From: Prevotellaceae bacterium
GTDB lineage: Bacteria; Bacteroidota; Bacteroidia; Bacteroidales; UBA932
Assembly: GCA_031266015.1 (NCBI GenBank)
Contig: JAISBU010000031.1
Coordinates: 1 to 64,000 of the forward strand
Length of the DNA: 64,000 nucleotides
Reading direction: 5' to 3'
Each line of letters opens with the position of its first letter. The stretch's first letter is position 1. Positions 17,919-25,814 of this stretch are shown here, piece by piece. The position numbers and the translations under genes were made by a program. The notes under the pieces are model-generated. The model did not search any database. It saw only the letters and a program-made list of their open reading frames with translations, and had not been told where the DNA came from.

Positions 17919-18851
17919 ATGCAAAATTTGACTTATCCAAACACTCCGCAAGCAAGCGCTCTAGCCGTTACCACCGGATTTTTCGATGGTGTACACCGTG
18001 GGCATCGCGCTGTGCTAAGTAAATTGCGGGAGGTGGCTAAGTTGTACAACGTACCATCCTGCGTGGTAACTTTTTGGCCACACCCACGTGTGGTGTTGGG
18101 AAAAGACGAGGGATTACTTTTGCTCAACGAGCCGGATGAGAAGCAAATGCTGCTACAGCAGCTAGGAATCGACTACCTCGTTACCATTCCTTTTACCACA
18201 GATTTTGCGAAACTTACCCCCAACGATTTTTTCACCGAATATTTACATAATAATCTGATTACCAAATATTTAATAGTTGGATACGATCATCGCGTAGGAC
18301 ATGGCGCCAGCGGCGCTTGGGAGCAAATGCAAGAGTTGAGTAAGCTGCTGAATATTTCTCCATACAGGGTGGATGCCAGCATAGAAAGCGGCAGAGAAAT
18401 CAGCTCAACGGCCATACGTAAAGCATTGCAAAGCGGCCAAATAGCTCAAGCCAATGCAATGCTCGGATACTCCTACATGCTAAGCGGCGCCGTAATTAGA
18501 GGAAAACGGTTGGGAAGAAAAATCGGCTATCCTACAGCAAATATTTCTACAGAAAACAAGTACAAATTAATTCCGCAAAATGGAATTTACGCTGTATGGG
18601 TTACTTTGGATAATCAGCAATACCAAGGCATGATGAGTATTGGTACAAACCCCACTATTGGCAGCTCAAACCCCAAAAGTATAGAAGTAAACATACTCGA
18701 TTTTGACCAAGAAATTTATGGCAAAAAAATTACCGTAGAGCTTGTCGATAGAATCCGTGACGAGAAAAAATTCAATTCTTTAGAAGCGCTAAAAGCCGCC
18801 ATAGACGCGGACAAGGTCGCCATCACGAAGAGGTTGCAAAATATTTCATAG
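17919..18851 (+). CDS. ribF: Bifunctional riboflavin kinase / FAD synthetase
   Basis: A 310-residue enzyme that makes FMN from riboflavin and then FAD. The N-terminal adenylyltransferase has GFFDGVHRGHRAVL near residue 20 and the ISSTAIRKAL motif at about 165. The C-terminal kinase has GKRLGRKIGYPTAN and the NGIYAVWV segment. The ATG at 17919 gives the usual start. A TTG-started extension of five codons would begin inside the promoter box and is rejected. trmN6 follows after six bases. The gene is probably translated from a leaderless transcript. Confidence 0.95.
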   Translation: MQNLTYPNTPQASALAVTTGFFDGVHRGHRAVLSKLREVAKLYNVPSCVVTFWPHPRVVLGKDEGLLLLNEPDEKQMLLQQLGIDYLVTIPFTTDFAKLTPNDFFTEYLHNNLITKYLIVGYDHRVGHGASGAWEQMQELSKLLNISPYRVDASIESGREISSTAIRKALQSGQIAQANAMLGYSYMLSGAVIRGKRLGRKIGYPTANISTENKYKLIPQNGIYAVWVTLDNQQYQGMMSIGTNPTIGSSNPKSIEVNILDFDQEIYGKKITVELVDRIRDEKKFNSLEALKAAIDADKVAITKRLQNIS

Positions 18852-18857
18852 CCATCC

Positions 18858-19562
18858 ATGTTTCGCTTCAAGCAATTTACCATACACCAAAATAAGACCG
18901 GCATGAAGGTTGGTACCGATGGCGTACTGCTTGGCGCATGGGCAAATGTGAGCAGCGCCACAACCATCCTAGACATCGGAACCGGAACCGGACTTATAGC
19001 GCTCATGCTGGCCCAACGCAACAGCAGCGCAATTATAGATGCGATAGAGATTGATAAAAACGCTTATGAGCAAGCCATAGAGAATGTACAAAACTCTCCG
19101 TGGGCAAGCAGGATAAACATTATTCATAGCAACTTCAGCACATTTAAACAGGAAGCACAATCGCAATACAGCCTCATTGTAAGTAATCCGCCCTACTTTT
19201 CATCATCGCTGCAATCACCTGATACGCAACGTACTACGGCCCGTCATACGAAAGAGTTAGCTCATCAGGATTTGCTTGAAGGATCGCTACGGTTAGCAAC
19301 CGCAGATGGTGTGCTCTCAGTTATTTTACCTTACGTAGAAGGCAATGTTTTTATTGCCCTGGCAGCAAATGCCGGTTTATTCTGCAATCGCAAAACTAAC
19401 GTGGCAACACGTAACGGAAGCTCAACCAAAAGATTACTTTTGGAGTTTTCACGAGCGCAAAAAAAGCTGCAAGAAACCACGCTCTACATCCGTGGATTCG
19501 AAGAAAATTCTTTTACAGACCGGTATAAAGAGCTAACAAAGGAGTTTTACCTAAACTTTTAA
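18858..19562 (+). CDS. trmN6: tRNA1(Val) (adenine(37)-N6)-methyltransferase
   Basis: A 234-residue SAM-dependent methylase of the YfiC/TrmN6 family, which modifies A37 of valine tRNA. The opening FRFKQFTIHQNKTGMKVGTDGVLLGAW is typical. The SAM loop is DIGTGTGLIALML (about 36-48), and the catalytic adenine-specific motif NPPYF lies at about 111. The C-terminal part with RLLLEFSR is also as expected. It starts six bases after ribF and is probably on the same transcript. Confidence 0.92.
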   Translation: MFRFKQFTIHQNKTGMKVGTDGVLLGAWANVSSATTILDIGTGTGLIALMLAQRNSSAIIDAIEIDKNAYEQAIENVQNSPWASRINIIHSNFSTFKQEAQSQYSLIVSNPPYFSSSLQSPDTQRTTARHTKELAHQDLLEGSLRLATADGVLSVILPYVEGNVFIALAANAGLFCNRKTNVATRNGSSTKRLLLEFSRAQKKLQETTLYIRGFEENSFTDRYKELTKEFYLNF

Positions 19563-19626
19563 CTATCTGTATTACAAAAAGATACACTCACAAATGGATA
19601 CCCTATCAGAACTCCCTCCTTTTTTG

Positions 19627-19634
19627 TACCTTTG
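19627..19634 (+). promoter_or_regulatory. Promoter -7 box for the LEA-type lipoprotein gene
   Basis: TACCTTTG, an exact match, 25 bases before the ATG at 19660. It shows that the upstream in-frame ATG at 19594 is not the start. Confidence 0.65.
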
Positions 19635-19659
19635 TTATTCGCTGTTCTCCTTTAGGCAC

Positions 19660-20166
19660 ATGCTTTTTTGTACAAAAAAAATACACATTGCACTATTGTC
19701 CATCGCGCTACTTACCGGTTGTGCCAGCTACAATAGCATACGCGTAACCGATGTACGCAGCACAAGGGGTATACAAGCAACCGGAGCCGGAAAAATATCC
19801 ATAAACCTGGATGTAAAGGTTGACAACCCTACCTGGCGAAACGTGCAGCTGAAAACGTTGGAGCTAACTGTATTCAAAAACAATGCTGTATTCGTAAGTC
19901 TTGCCGCTTCCGAAAAAATTACGGTGCCAAAACATTCTGATGATTATGTGGCTGTACCGATTAACATCAAGCTGCAAAACGTTGTAGCGGCGCTGCTATC
20001 GTTTCAGAAAAATACAAGCATAGACGATTTTGAAGTAGAGGGTATCATTAAGGTGGGCGCCTTTCCTATGGGCAAAACCATAACCATAAAAAGGCAAAGT
20101 CTGGCCTCCTTCTCAGCCACCTATGGCGATATTGTTTCCCCGATATTAAATCTTAAAAACAAATAA
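19660..20166 (+). CDS. LEA type 2-like lipoprotein
   Basis: A 168-residue predicted lipoprotein with a signal sequence and lipobox LLTGC, the lipidated cysteine being residue 21. The mature part is predicted to be a beta sandwich of the LEA14/WHy type: ISINLDVKVDNPTWRNVQLKTLEL and ITVPKHSDDYVAVPINIKL show the pattern in which an NP motif follows a short strand. Function in bacteria is unknown; the family binds or shields surfaces under stress in plants. The SPOR-type gene starts three bases downstream, which suggests a two-gene envelope operon. Confidence 0.7.
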   Translation: MLFCTKKIHIALLSIALLTGCASYNSIRVTDVRSTRGIQATGAGKISINLDVKVDNPTWRNVQLKTLELTVFKNNAVFVSLAASEKITVPKHSDDYVAVPINIKLQNVVAALLSFQKNTSIDDFEVEGIIKVGAFPMGKTITIKRQSLASFSATYGDIVSPILNLKNK

Positions 20167-20169
20167 TAG

Positions 20170-20697
20170 ATGAAGCCGTTTTTTATATTCTTGCTGCTAC
20201 TCGCTCTCTTCGCCACACCTGTTTTGGCACAAGTGGCGGCAACAGGTCGCACAAGTACACCGAAAAATACCACCGCCGCAACACCGGCAAGCAAAGTGGT
20301 TCCACCTTCGCAATATGGCAAGATTACCGTACAGCAATCTCCACTTATGGAAATGTTGGTAAAAAAGCACATTGCCTACAACCAGGGGCATCCGACTATT
20401 GAGGGCTACCGCATTCGTATTTATCGAGATAATAGCAGCAACGCACGAACACGTTCGCAAGAAGTTATGGATGAATTTGCGACAAAGTATCCCGAAACAC
20501 CCAGCTACCGCACCTATGACAATCCATATTTTAAAGTTGCCGCCGGCGATTTCAGAACAAAGGACGATGCTTTACGGATGTTCAACAAGGTTAGACGGGA
20601 TTTTCCAAAAGCCTTTATTATTGCTGAGGATATTAACCTGCCCCCATTGTACAAAAACGAGCCGGACACGGCAAAGTTCATACAGCCGCTACCGTAA
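20170..20697 (+). CDS. Exported SPOR-domain-like protein
   Basis: A 175-residue secreted protein. A signal peptide (about 1-21, ending PVLAQ) is followed by a low-complexity linker rich in Thr, Ala and Pro to about residue 50. The C-terminal SPOR-like domain, about 75-160, has EGYRIRIYRDNSSNARTRS, then NPYFKVAAGDFRTKDDALRM and a final strand before a short tail. SPOR domains bind peptidoglycan stripped of stem peptides, often at division sites. It starts three bases after the lipoprotein gene and is followed by a terminator. Confidence 0.8.
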   Translation: MKPFFIFLLLLALFATPVLAQVAATGRTSTPKNTTAATPASKVVPPSQYGKITVQQSPLMEMLVKKHIAYNQGHPTIEGYRIRIYRDNSSNARTRSQEVMDEFATKYPETPSYRTYDNPYFKVAAGDFRTKDDALRMFNKVRRDFPKAFIIAEDINLPPLYKNEPDTAKFIQPLP

Positions 20698-20725
20698 AGA
20701 ATCACACTTTTTTTCAGTAGAAAAT

Positions 20726-20758
20726 AAAAAAAGACAGCAAATTTTGCCGTCTTTTTTC
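20726..20758. terminator. Bidirectional terminator between the SPOR gene and ppa
   Basis: AAAAAAGACAGCAAA pairs with TTTTGCCGTCTTTTTT with a single mismatch and a very small loop. A-runs and T-runs on both flanks allow termination in both directions between two convergent genes. Confidence 0.75.
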
Positions 20759-20857
20759 GTAAAAAACTCCTAACAAAGCGCCGACCTAAATGAGTTGCTC
20801 GCATTAAGAACTTGCAGATTCCGGTACGACTCAATTTAGGCCAAACGCTTTTAATTT

Positions 20858-21514
20858 TTATTTAAGGCCCAATATCGTATTGATATCGTATTTATCCTTA
20901 TAGTCGGCCATAGCTCGCTTGATAACCTCCTGAGCTTCCTCAATGCCAAATATGTGGGTAATCTCGCAGTTTCTGTTTTCACCCGGAATATCTTTATAGG
21001 TCAAAAAGTAGTGGCGAAGACGATCCAAAATCAGCTTCGGGCAATCCGAAATATCCTTGTAAGAACCGTACACCGCATCTTTATATAGCACTGCAATAAG
21101 CTTATCGTCAGCCTCGCCCCTATCCAGCATTCGGAATCCGCCAATGGGACGGGCGCGCACCAAAAGGTCGCCGTGCTGAACATCCTTTTCTGTCAGAATA
21201 CAAATATCAACAGGGTCGCCGTCACCCACAATGTCCTTACGCCCGGTTTTTTCCATACAGAAATCAGCAACACGGTCGCCGCTATACGTTTGCGGCAAAA
21301 ATCCGTACAGCGCAGGAACTACATTGGAGTATTTTTGAGGGCGATCCAGCTTCAAGTAGCCCGTCAGCTTATCTACTTCATACTTTACCGTATCGGTGGG
21401 AACCACCTCAATGAAAGAAGTCACAATCTCCGGCGCCTCTTTTCCAAGATCCACACCATGCCACGGGTGCGATTTGTACCGCATTCCCATTAGTTTTCCA
21501 AACGATAAATCCAT
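20858..21514 (-). CDS. ppa: Inorganic pyrophosphatase, family I
   Basis: A 218-residue soluble enzyme that hydrolyses pyrophosphate and so drives biosynthetic reactions. The metal-binding signature DGDPVDICIL is present (about 98-107), together with KYEVDKLTGYLKLDR near residue 43 and later DRLRHYFLTYK. It is slightly longer than the E. coli enzyme (175), with an N-terminal extension typical of Bacteroidetes. The start at 21514 fits the usual opening; an ATG at residue 9 is an alternative. murF, upstream on the same strand, ends 26 bases before it. Confidence 0.93.
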   Translation of the reverse strand: MDLSFGKLMGMRYKSHPWHGVDLGKEAPEIVTSFIEVVPTDTVKYEVDKLTGYLKLDRPQKYSNVVPALYGFLPQTYSGDRVADFCMEKTGRKDIVGDGDPVDICILTEKDVQHGDLLVRARPIGGFRMLDRGEADDKLIAVLYKDAVYGSYKDISDCPKLILDRLRHYFLTYKDIPGENRNCEITHIFGIEEAQEVIKRAMADYKDKYDINTILGLK

Positions 21515-21540
21515 TTTCTATTGATTAGTATTCTTTGCTT

Positions 21541-22830
21541 TTAAAGTAAATCCATCAAAGTTTCCAAACACATTCCCCTGGAGCCTTTAAGCAACACAAG
21601 GTTATTCTCTATCCTATTCTTTTTCAAAAAGTTACCCAACTCCTGAGCATTGGCAAAGCTCAAATATAGCGTATTTTTCGCAGCCTGAGCAAAACGAGGA
21701 CCTACAAAGTATACCTTCCTCAATCCTGAATCTTGCAGCTGCCTTACAATACTAAGGTGCTCTTTATCAGAACTTTCACCCAACTCCAGCATATCACCCA
21801 AAATAGGCAGCTTATTTGGCAACTGTAGCGCCGCAAAGCTAGCCACAGCAGCCGACATGCTTGAAGGATTGGCATTGTATGCGTCCACGATCAAGGTATT
21901 GCGCGCGGTTTTCACCAGCTGAGAGCGATGATTCTGCGGCTCGTATGTTTCAATAGCCTCATATATATCAACGAAAGAAACATCATAATATTTCCCCACC
22001 GCCACTGCGGCCAAAACGTTAGCAGCATTGTATGCGCCTGTCAAGCGGGTTTGCAGCAATTTTCCATCAGGCATACGCAGCTGCAAGAACGGATTGCCGG
22101 CAGAACCTTTTACCACCATAGCTCCACCACGCTGCAAACCATAAAGGTTGGCATGCTGCACCCTGTGATGCTTCAGCATTTCTTGCAAGTCTGTACTTTC
22201 GGCAAGTGCAAATACTTGTCCATCGTGCCGCGCAAGGTATTCGTATAGCTCACCCTTGGCTTTCTTTACTCCTTCAAATGAGCCAAAACCCTCTAAGTGC
22301 GCCTTACCAACATTGGTAATCAGTCCGGCATTAGGTTGTGCAATAGCGCATAGCCGCTCTATTTCATATGGATGATTGGCGCCCATTTCTACAATACCCA
22401 GCTGCGTATATTCGCTCATACCAAGCAGCGTAAGCGGCACGCCAATATGGTTGTTCAAATTACCCTGCGTTGCTACGGTTTTATACTTACGCTGCAGCAC
22501 GGCATTTACCAGCTCTTTTGTGGTAGTTTTTCCGTTAGTTCCCGTTACGGCAAAAATAGGAAGGTTCAAATGTTTACGATGAAAGGCCGCAAGCTCCTGC
22601 AAGCACTTCAACGCATTCTCTACTCTTATAAGCCTGCCATCAGATGGTGTGATACCTTCATCAACTACAGCATAAGACGCTCCACCAGCTAAGGCAGCCT
22701 CAGCAAACTTATTTCCGTTGAAATTTTCACCCTTAAGTGCGAAAAAAATGCAACCCGTGCTAACCTTACGACTATCGGTACATACACCGCTACTTTTCAA
22801 AAAGAGGCTATGAAGATTCTTGATTTGCAT
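21541..22830 (-). CDS. murF: UDP-N-acetylmuramoyl-tripeptide--D-alanyl-D-alanine ligase
   Basis: A 429-residue Mur ligase that adds D-Ala-D-Ala to the cytoplasmic peptidoglycan precursor. The ATP loop TGTNGKTTTKE lies at about 96-106, MGANHPYEI and the HRSQLVKT/DAYNANPSS segments follow. I take the ATG at 22830, giving the family start; the longer frame adds 31 codons that cross the terminator upstream. It is the only mur gene here. It lies 61 bases after gldJ with a terminator hairpin in the gap, so much of its transcription may depend on read-through. The gldJ-murF neighbourhood is known from Flavobacterium. Confidence 0.94.
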   Translation of the reverse strand: MQIKNLHSLFLKSSGVCTDSRKVSTGCIFFALKGENFNGNKFAEAALAGGASYAVVDEGITPSDGRLIRVENALKCLQELAAFHRKHLNLPIFAVTGTNGKTTTKELVNAVLQRKYKTVATQGNLNNHIGVPLTLLGMSEYTQLGIVEMGANHPYEIERLCAIAQPNAGLITNVGKAHLEGFGSFEGVKKAKGELYEYLARHDGQVFALAESTDLQEMLKHHRVQHANLYGLQRGGAMVVKGSAGNPFLQLRMPDGKLLQTRLTGAYNAANVLAAVAVGKYYDVSFVDIYEAIETYEPQNHRSQLVKTARNTLIVDAYNANPSSMSAAVASFAALQLPNKLPILGDMLELGESSDKEHLSIVRQLQDSGLRKVYFVGPRFAQAAKNTLYLSFANAQELGNFLKKNRIENNLVLLKGSRGMCLETLMDLL

Positions 22831-22836
22831 ATCTAC

Positions 22837-22870
22837 AAAATAAAAACGTCTCAAAAAACATTTGAGACGC
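22837..22870 (-). terminator. Terminator between gldJ and murF
   Basis: On the minus strand CGTCTCAAA pairs perfectly with TTTGAGACG across a five-base loop and is followed by TTTTTATTTT. It is a textbook intrinsic terminator that separates gldJ from murF, 12 bases before the murF start. Confidence 0.85.
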
Positions 22871-22891
22871 TTTAGTGCTACATAAAAGTTG

Positions 22892-24415
22892 CTACTTCTT
22901 CTTTGATATGAACTCTGAAGCACCCAATCTATCCATTGCGCAACGGAAGCCCAAGTCTTCTTTTGATTGCGACTCGTCTAAGAAACGACGGGAGCCGGGG
23001 CTCAACCAAAAGGCTCTATCAAGGAATGAGCCGCCTTTGTATACGCGTGATGTTTCATTCACAAGGCTGGTCATACCCTGATGGTTTGTACCAACACCTT
23101 GAAAGTACATCTTATCTGAGTTAGCCTTATCCTCCCTCTTGCTCATATCCAGTTCTGAGTTGATAGCCGAAATCATATCACCATCACGGAAGTTACGGTT
23201 ATCACCGGTCATATAGTTAGGACGGTTACCCACGTAACCAATAGTATCGCGCTTAATTCTACCCAAGCTATCCTTTATCGGACGGCCTTCTTCATCCTTT
23301 GCTACGCTGGTAAATACGCTACCGCGGAATGGGCGAAAATCCTCAACATCTTCGAAAGACAATGCCCGGTATACATCCAAAACCCACTCGTTTACATTAC
23401 CTGCCATGCAGTATATACCAAAGTCATTGGGCCAGAATGAGTTAACAGGCATAGGCAGTGGTGCGCTACCATCTCCACTTCCGGCAACGCCCATAAGATC
23501 GCCTCTACCCTTTTGAAAATTGGCCATAAGTTGACCACGCTCTTTACCGTCACCACGCCTAACACGGTTACCTTTCCATGGAAAAACACCACGATCTGTG
23601 AGTAACCCTGTTACCGAATTAGCAATTGGGGCAGCGGCTGCATACTCCCACTCAGCCTCGGTCGGAAGACGATACTTCGGGAAGAGAATGCCATCTTCGT
23701 AGCTAACACGACGACCTTCAGGATTACGTCCCGAAATATCCGGCAGGTTCTTCTTCACCTTACCATTGTAAAGGCCGGCCAAGTATGCATCAGTATTGAA
23801 GCTGTTATCGTCTCTTTGCTCATCAATGTTGAACTCCAAGATACCCGAGCGAATCAAAGCAAGCTCGTTTACGCGGTCGGTACGCCAGTTGCAGTAGTCA
23901 TTTGCCTGCACCCAAGAAACGCCCACAACAGGATAATCGTTGAATGAAGCCAATCGGAAGTAGTATTCCACCAATGGCTCATTGTAAGCTAACGGGCGAC
24001 GCCAGGCCAATGTATCAGGCAAAGCCTTGCGTGCAACTTCCGGATAGGAGTAAATACGTTGTAGCCAGAATACGTACTCACGGTAGTCTACATTTCGAAC
24101 CTCAGTAGCGTCAATGTAGTATGAGTCAACGCTTACTCGACGAGGTGTATTGTTCCAATCAAAGGGCAAGTCTTCGGTTACACGCCCCATGGTGAATGTA
24201 CCTCCGGGGATAAACACCAACCCCGGACCTGTAGGCTGATCATAGTACTCGCGCACCTCAAAGCCACCATAGCTGGGATCGTTGTACTTCCAACCTGTAG
24301 TTGACGAAGCTCCCTTTGATGAAGCTCCACCCGGCATGCTACCGCATGAGGGCATCAACCCTGCAGCCAACCCTAAAACCAAAAAGAAAACAGTCAATTT
24401 CACGTACAGTTTCAT
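22892..24415 (-). CDS. gldJ: Type IX secretion / gliding motility lipoprotein GldJ
   Basis: A 507-residue outer-membrane-associated lipoprotein with the formylglycine-generating-enzyme (FGE-sulfatase) fold. The lipobox cysteine is residue 24 (LMPSC). GLVFIPGGTFTMGRVTED, NNTPRRVSVDSYYIDATEV and YREYVFWL match GldJ rather than its paralogue GldK/PorK. YRLPTEAEWEYAAAA and the C-terminal GGSFLDRAFWLSPGSRRF complete the FGE domain. GldJ stabilises other Gld proteins and is needed for gliding and type IX secretion in Flavobacterium. The ATG at 24415 is preferred to an upstream in-frame start that lacks a signal peptide. porP lies upstream on the same strand, porU and porV diverge. Confidence 0.88.
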   Translation of the reverse strand: MKLYVKLTVFFLVLGLAAGLMPSCGSMPGGASSKGASSTTGWKYNDPSYGGFEVREYYDQPTGPGLVFIPGGTFTMGRVTEDLPFDWNNTPRRVSVDSYYIDATEVRNVDYREYVFWLQRIYSYPEVARKALPDTLAWRRPLAYNEPLVEYYFRLASFNDYPVVGVSWVQANDYCNWRTDRVNELALIRSGILEFNIDEQRDDNSFNTDAYLAGLYNGKVKKNLPDISGRNPEGRRVSYEDGILFPKYRLPTEAEWEYAAAAPIANSVTGLLTDRGVFPWKGNRVRRGDGKERGQLMANFQKGRGDLMGVAGSGDGSAPLPMPVNSFWPNDFGIYCMAGNVNEWVLDVYRALSFEDVEDFRPFRGSVFTSVAKDEEGRPIKDSLGRIKRDTIGYVGNRPNYMTGDNRNFRDGDMISAINSELDMSKREDKANSDKMYFQGVGTNHQGMTSLVNETSRVYKGGSFLDRAFWLSPGSRRFLDESQSKEDLGFRCAMDRLGASEFISKKK

Positions 24416-24506
24416 AGCTGTATGATTAAATTTATAATGCAAAACGCTATTTCACAGAGACATAACTTCTCGTCTTAACCAAGCGTGCACACATTCTATC
24501 AATGTT

Positions 24507-24514
24507 CAAAGATA
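24507..24514 (-). promoter_or_regulatory. Promoter -7 box for gldJ
   Basis: On the minus strand TATCTTTG, an exact match, 91 bases before the gldJ ATG. It gives gldJ its own promoter independent of porP. Confidence 0.6.
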
Positions 24515-24569
24515 GCGATTATTTCAGCCTTAAACCCAAGTGGGATGCCCATTTTACTGTTATAAATGG

Positions 24570-25619
24570 TTAAACATCCGGGGCGTTCCGTGGTTCTTCT
24601 AGGGTTTGGTAGCTGAAATTGTAGCCTCGTCGAGGTTTGGTACGCCGAATTCTGAACGAAAGTGAAAGCTCATGCGTGTTGGCTGAAAAAGTCTTAACAT
24701 CTTGGCTAATTGCCCCAAAATCAAAGCTATACGATATAGAGAAAAGTTCTGAGCTATAGGCAGCGCAAGCCATGTAAAAGTTTGCCGTAGCTCCCAATCC
24801 ATGTTTGTAGAAAAATCCCAACGAAAATCCTTGCAACCCCACAAAGCATCCGGCCTGCAAAAGGGAGCTGCCGCCCTGCGCGGTAAACAGCACGTTGGGT
24901 GATAGCAGCAACGAGGCGGTAGCCACGTTGCGGTAGGCGCTTACATTACGGGAAAATTTATTCTGAATATCGAGATAAAAGTTGGCTCCGGCGTGCAGCG
25001 CATAACGGCGGGGAATAGCTACATCAACCTCACCCACAGCATATTCGGCAGGCGCCAGCAGGTGCTGCAAAGATAAGCCGGCGTACAAAAAATCATAGGA
25101 AAAAACTCCCCCCAGCGCCATGTCAAAGTGCACATTCGAAGCGGATGAATATCCACCATCCGTTACGTGGCCATTATTGTTTATCATATCCGGAAAAACA
25201 AGCTCGGCATCGCTAATGGAGGTAAACGTCAGCTGGGGCTGAAGGCCAAAGTTTACGGCCATTTTTTCGGCAAGCTGCAAATGGTAGGCGTACGAGAATC
25301 CCACCTGATTTTTCACCAAAAGCCCACCCGCCTGCCTGTCGCTAAGCGCTGTAATCCCAATGCCACTCTTGTAATCTTCAAAGTAGTAATCGGCAAATAC
25401 GCCGTACGATACATACGGATCTGCCACGCTAGCCCACTGGTTTCGATAAATTCCACCGGCTCGTGTAGCTCCCTGCATACCCGTATAAGCAGGATTCAGC
25501 AGCAGCGGTACGGTGTAGGGCTGACTAAAAAATACATCCTGGGCAAGTACAGAAATATTAGTCAATGTACTGATTATCAGAATAATAAATATTCGCTGTA
25601 TGAGCTTCAGGAAATGCAA
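24570..25619 (-). CDS. PorP/SprF-family type IX secretion membrane protein
   Basis: About 349 residues forming an outer-membrane beta-barrel of the PorP/SprF family. The opening after the signal peptide is diagnostic: QDVFFSQPYTVPLLLNPAYTG, then GGIYRNQWASV. The family helps anchor or deliver type IX substrates such as SprB-like adhesins. The frame could start at a TTG at 25646, but that lies in the promoter box. A TTG at 25619 gives a normal signal peptide (LIQRIFIILIIS), so I choose it; there is no suitable ATG. Whether this is the ring-complex PorP or a substrate-specific SprF paralogue cannot be told from sequence alone. Confidence 0.82.
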   Translation of the reverse strand: MHFLKLIQRIFIILIISTLTNISVLAQDVFFSQPYTVPLLLNPAYTGMQGATRAGGIYRNQWASVADPYVSYGVFADYYFEDYKSGIGITALSDRQAGGLLVKNQVGFSYAYHLQLAEKMAVNFGLQPQLTFTSISDAELVFPDMINNNGHVTDGGYSSASNVHFDMALGGVFSYDFLYAGLSLQHLLAPAEYAVGEVDVAIPRRYALHAGANFYLDIQNKFSRNVSAYRNVATASLLLSPNVLFTAQGGSSLLQAGCFVGLQGFSLGFFYKHGLGATANFYMACAAYSSELFSISYSFDFGAISQDVKTFSANTHELSLSFRIRRTKPRRGYNFSYQTLEEPRNAPDV

Positions 25620-25643
25620 CTGGCTGTCAAATTGTTGAGGAAG

Positions 25644-25651
25644 CAAAGATA
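25644..25651 (-). promoter_or_regulatory. Promoter -7 box for the porP-type gene
   Basis: On the minus strand TATCTTTG, an exact match. It overlaps the first possible TTG start of the porP frame, which excludes that start and supports the one at 25619. Confidence 0.6.
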
Positions 25652-25814
25652 CAAGATATTATGCGTTTGAGCATTGCTCTCACACCTCGCCATTGCGAAG
25701 AGCGAGTGACCGGGTAATGCAAAATGTCAGCTTTTTAAATGACCTTCAAACGTTTTACGACTTACAAAGCTAAAAAAATGTTTACTTTGCAGGATGTAAG
25801 CTTTCTTAAAAAGA

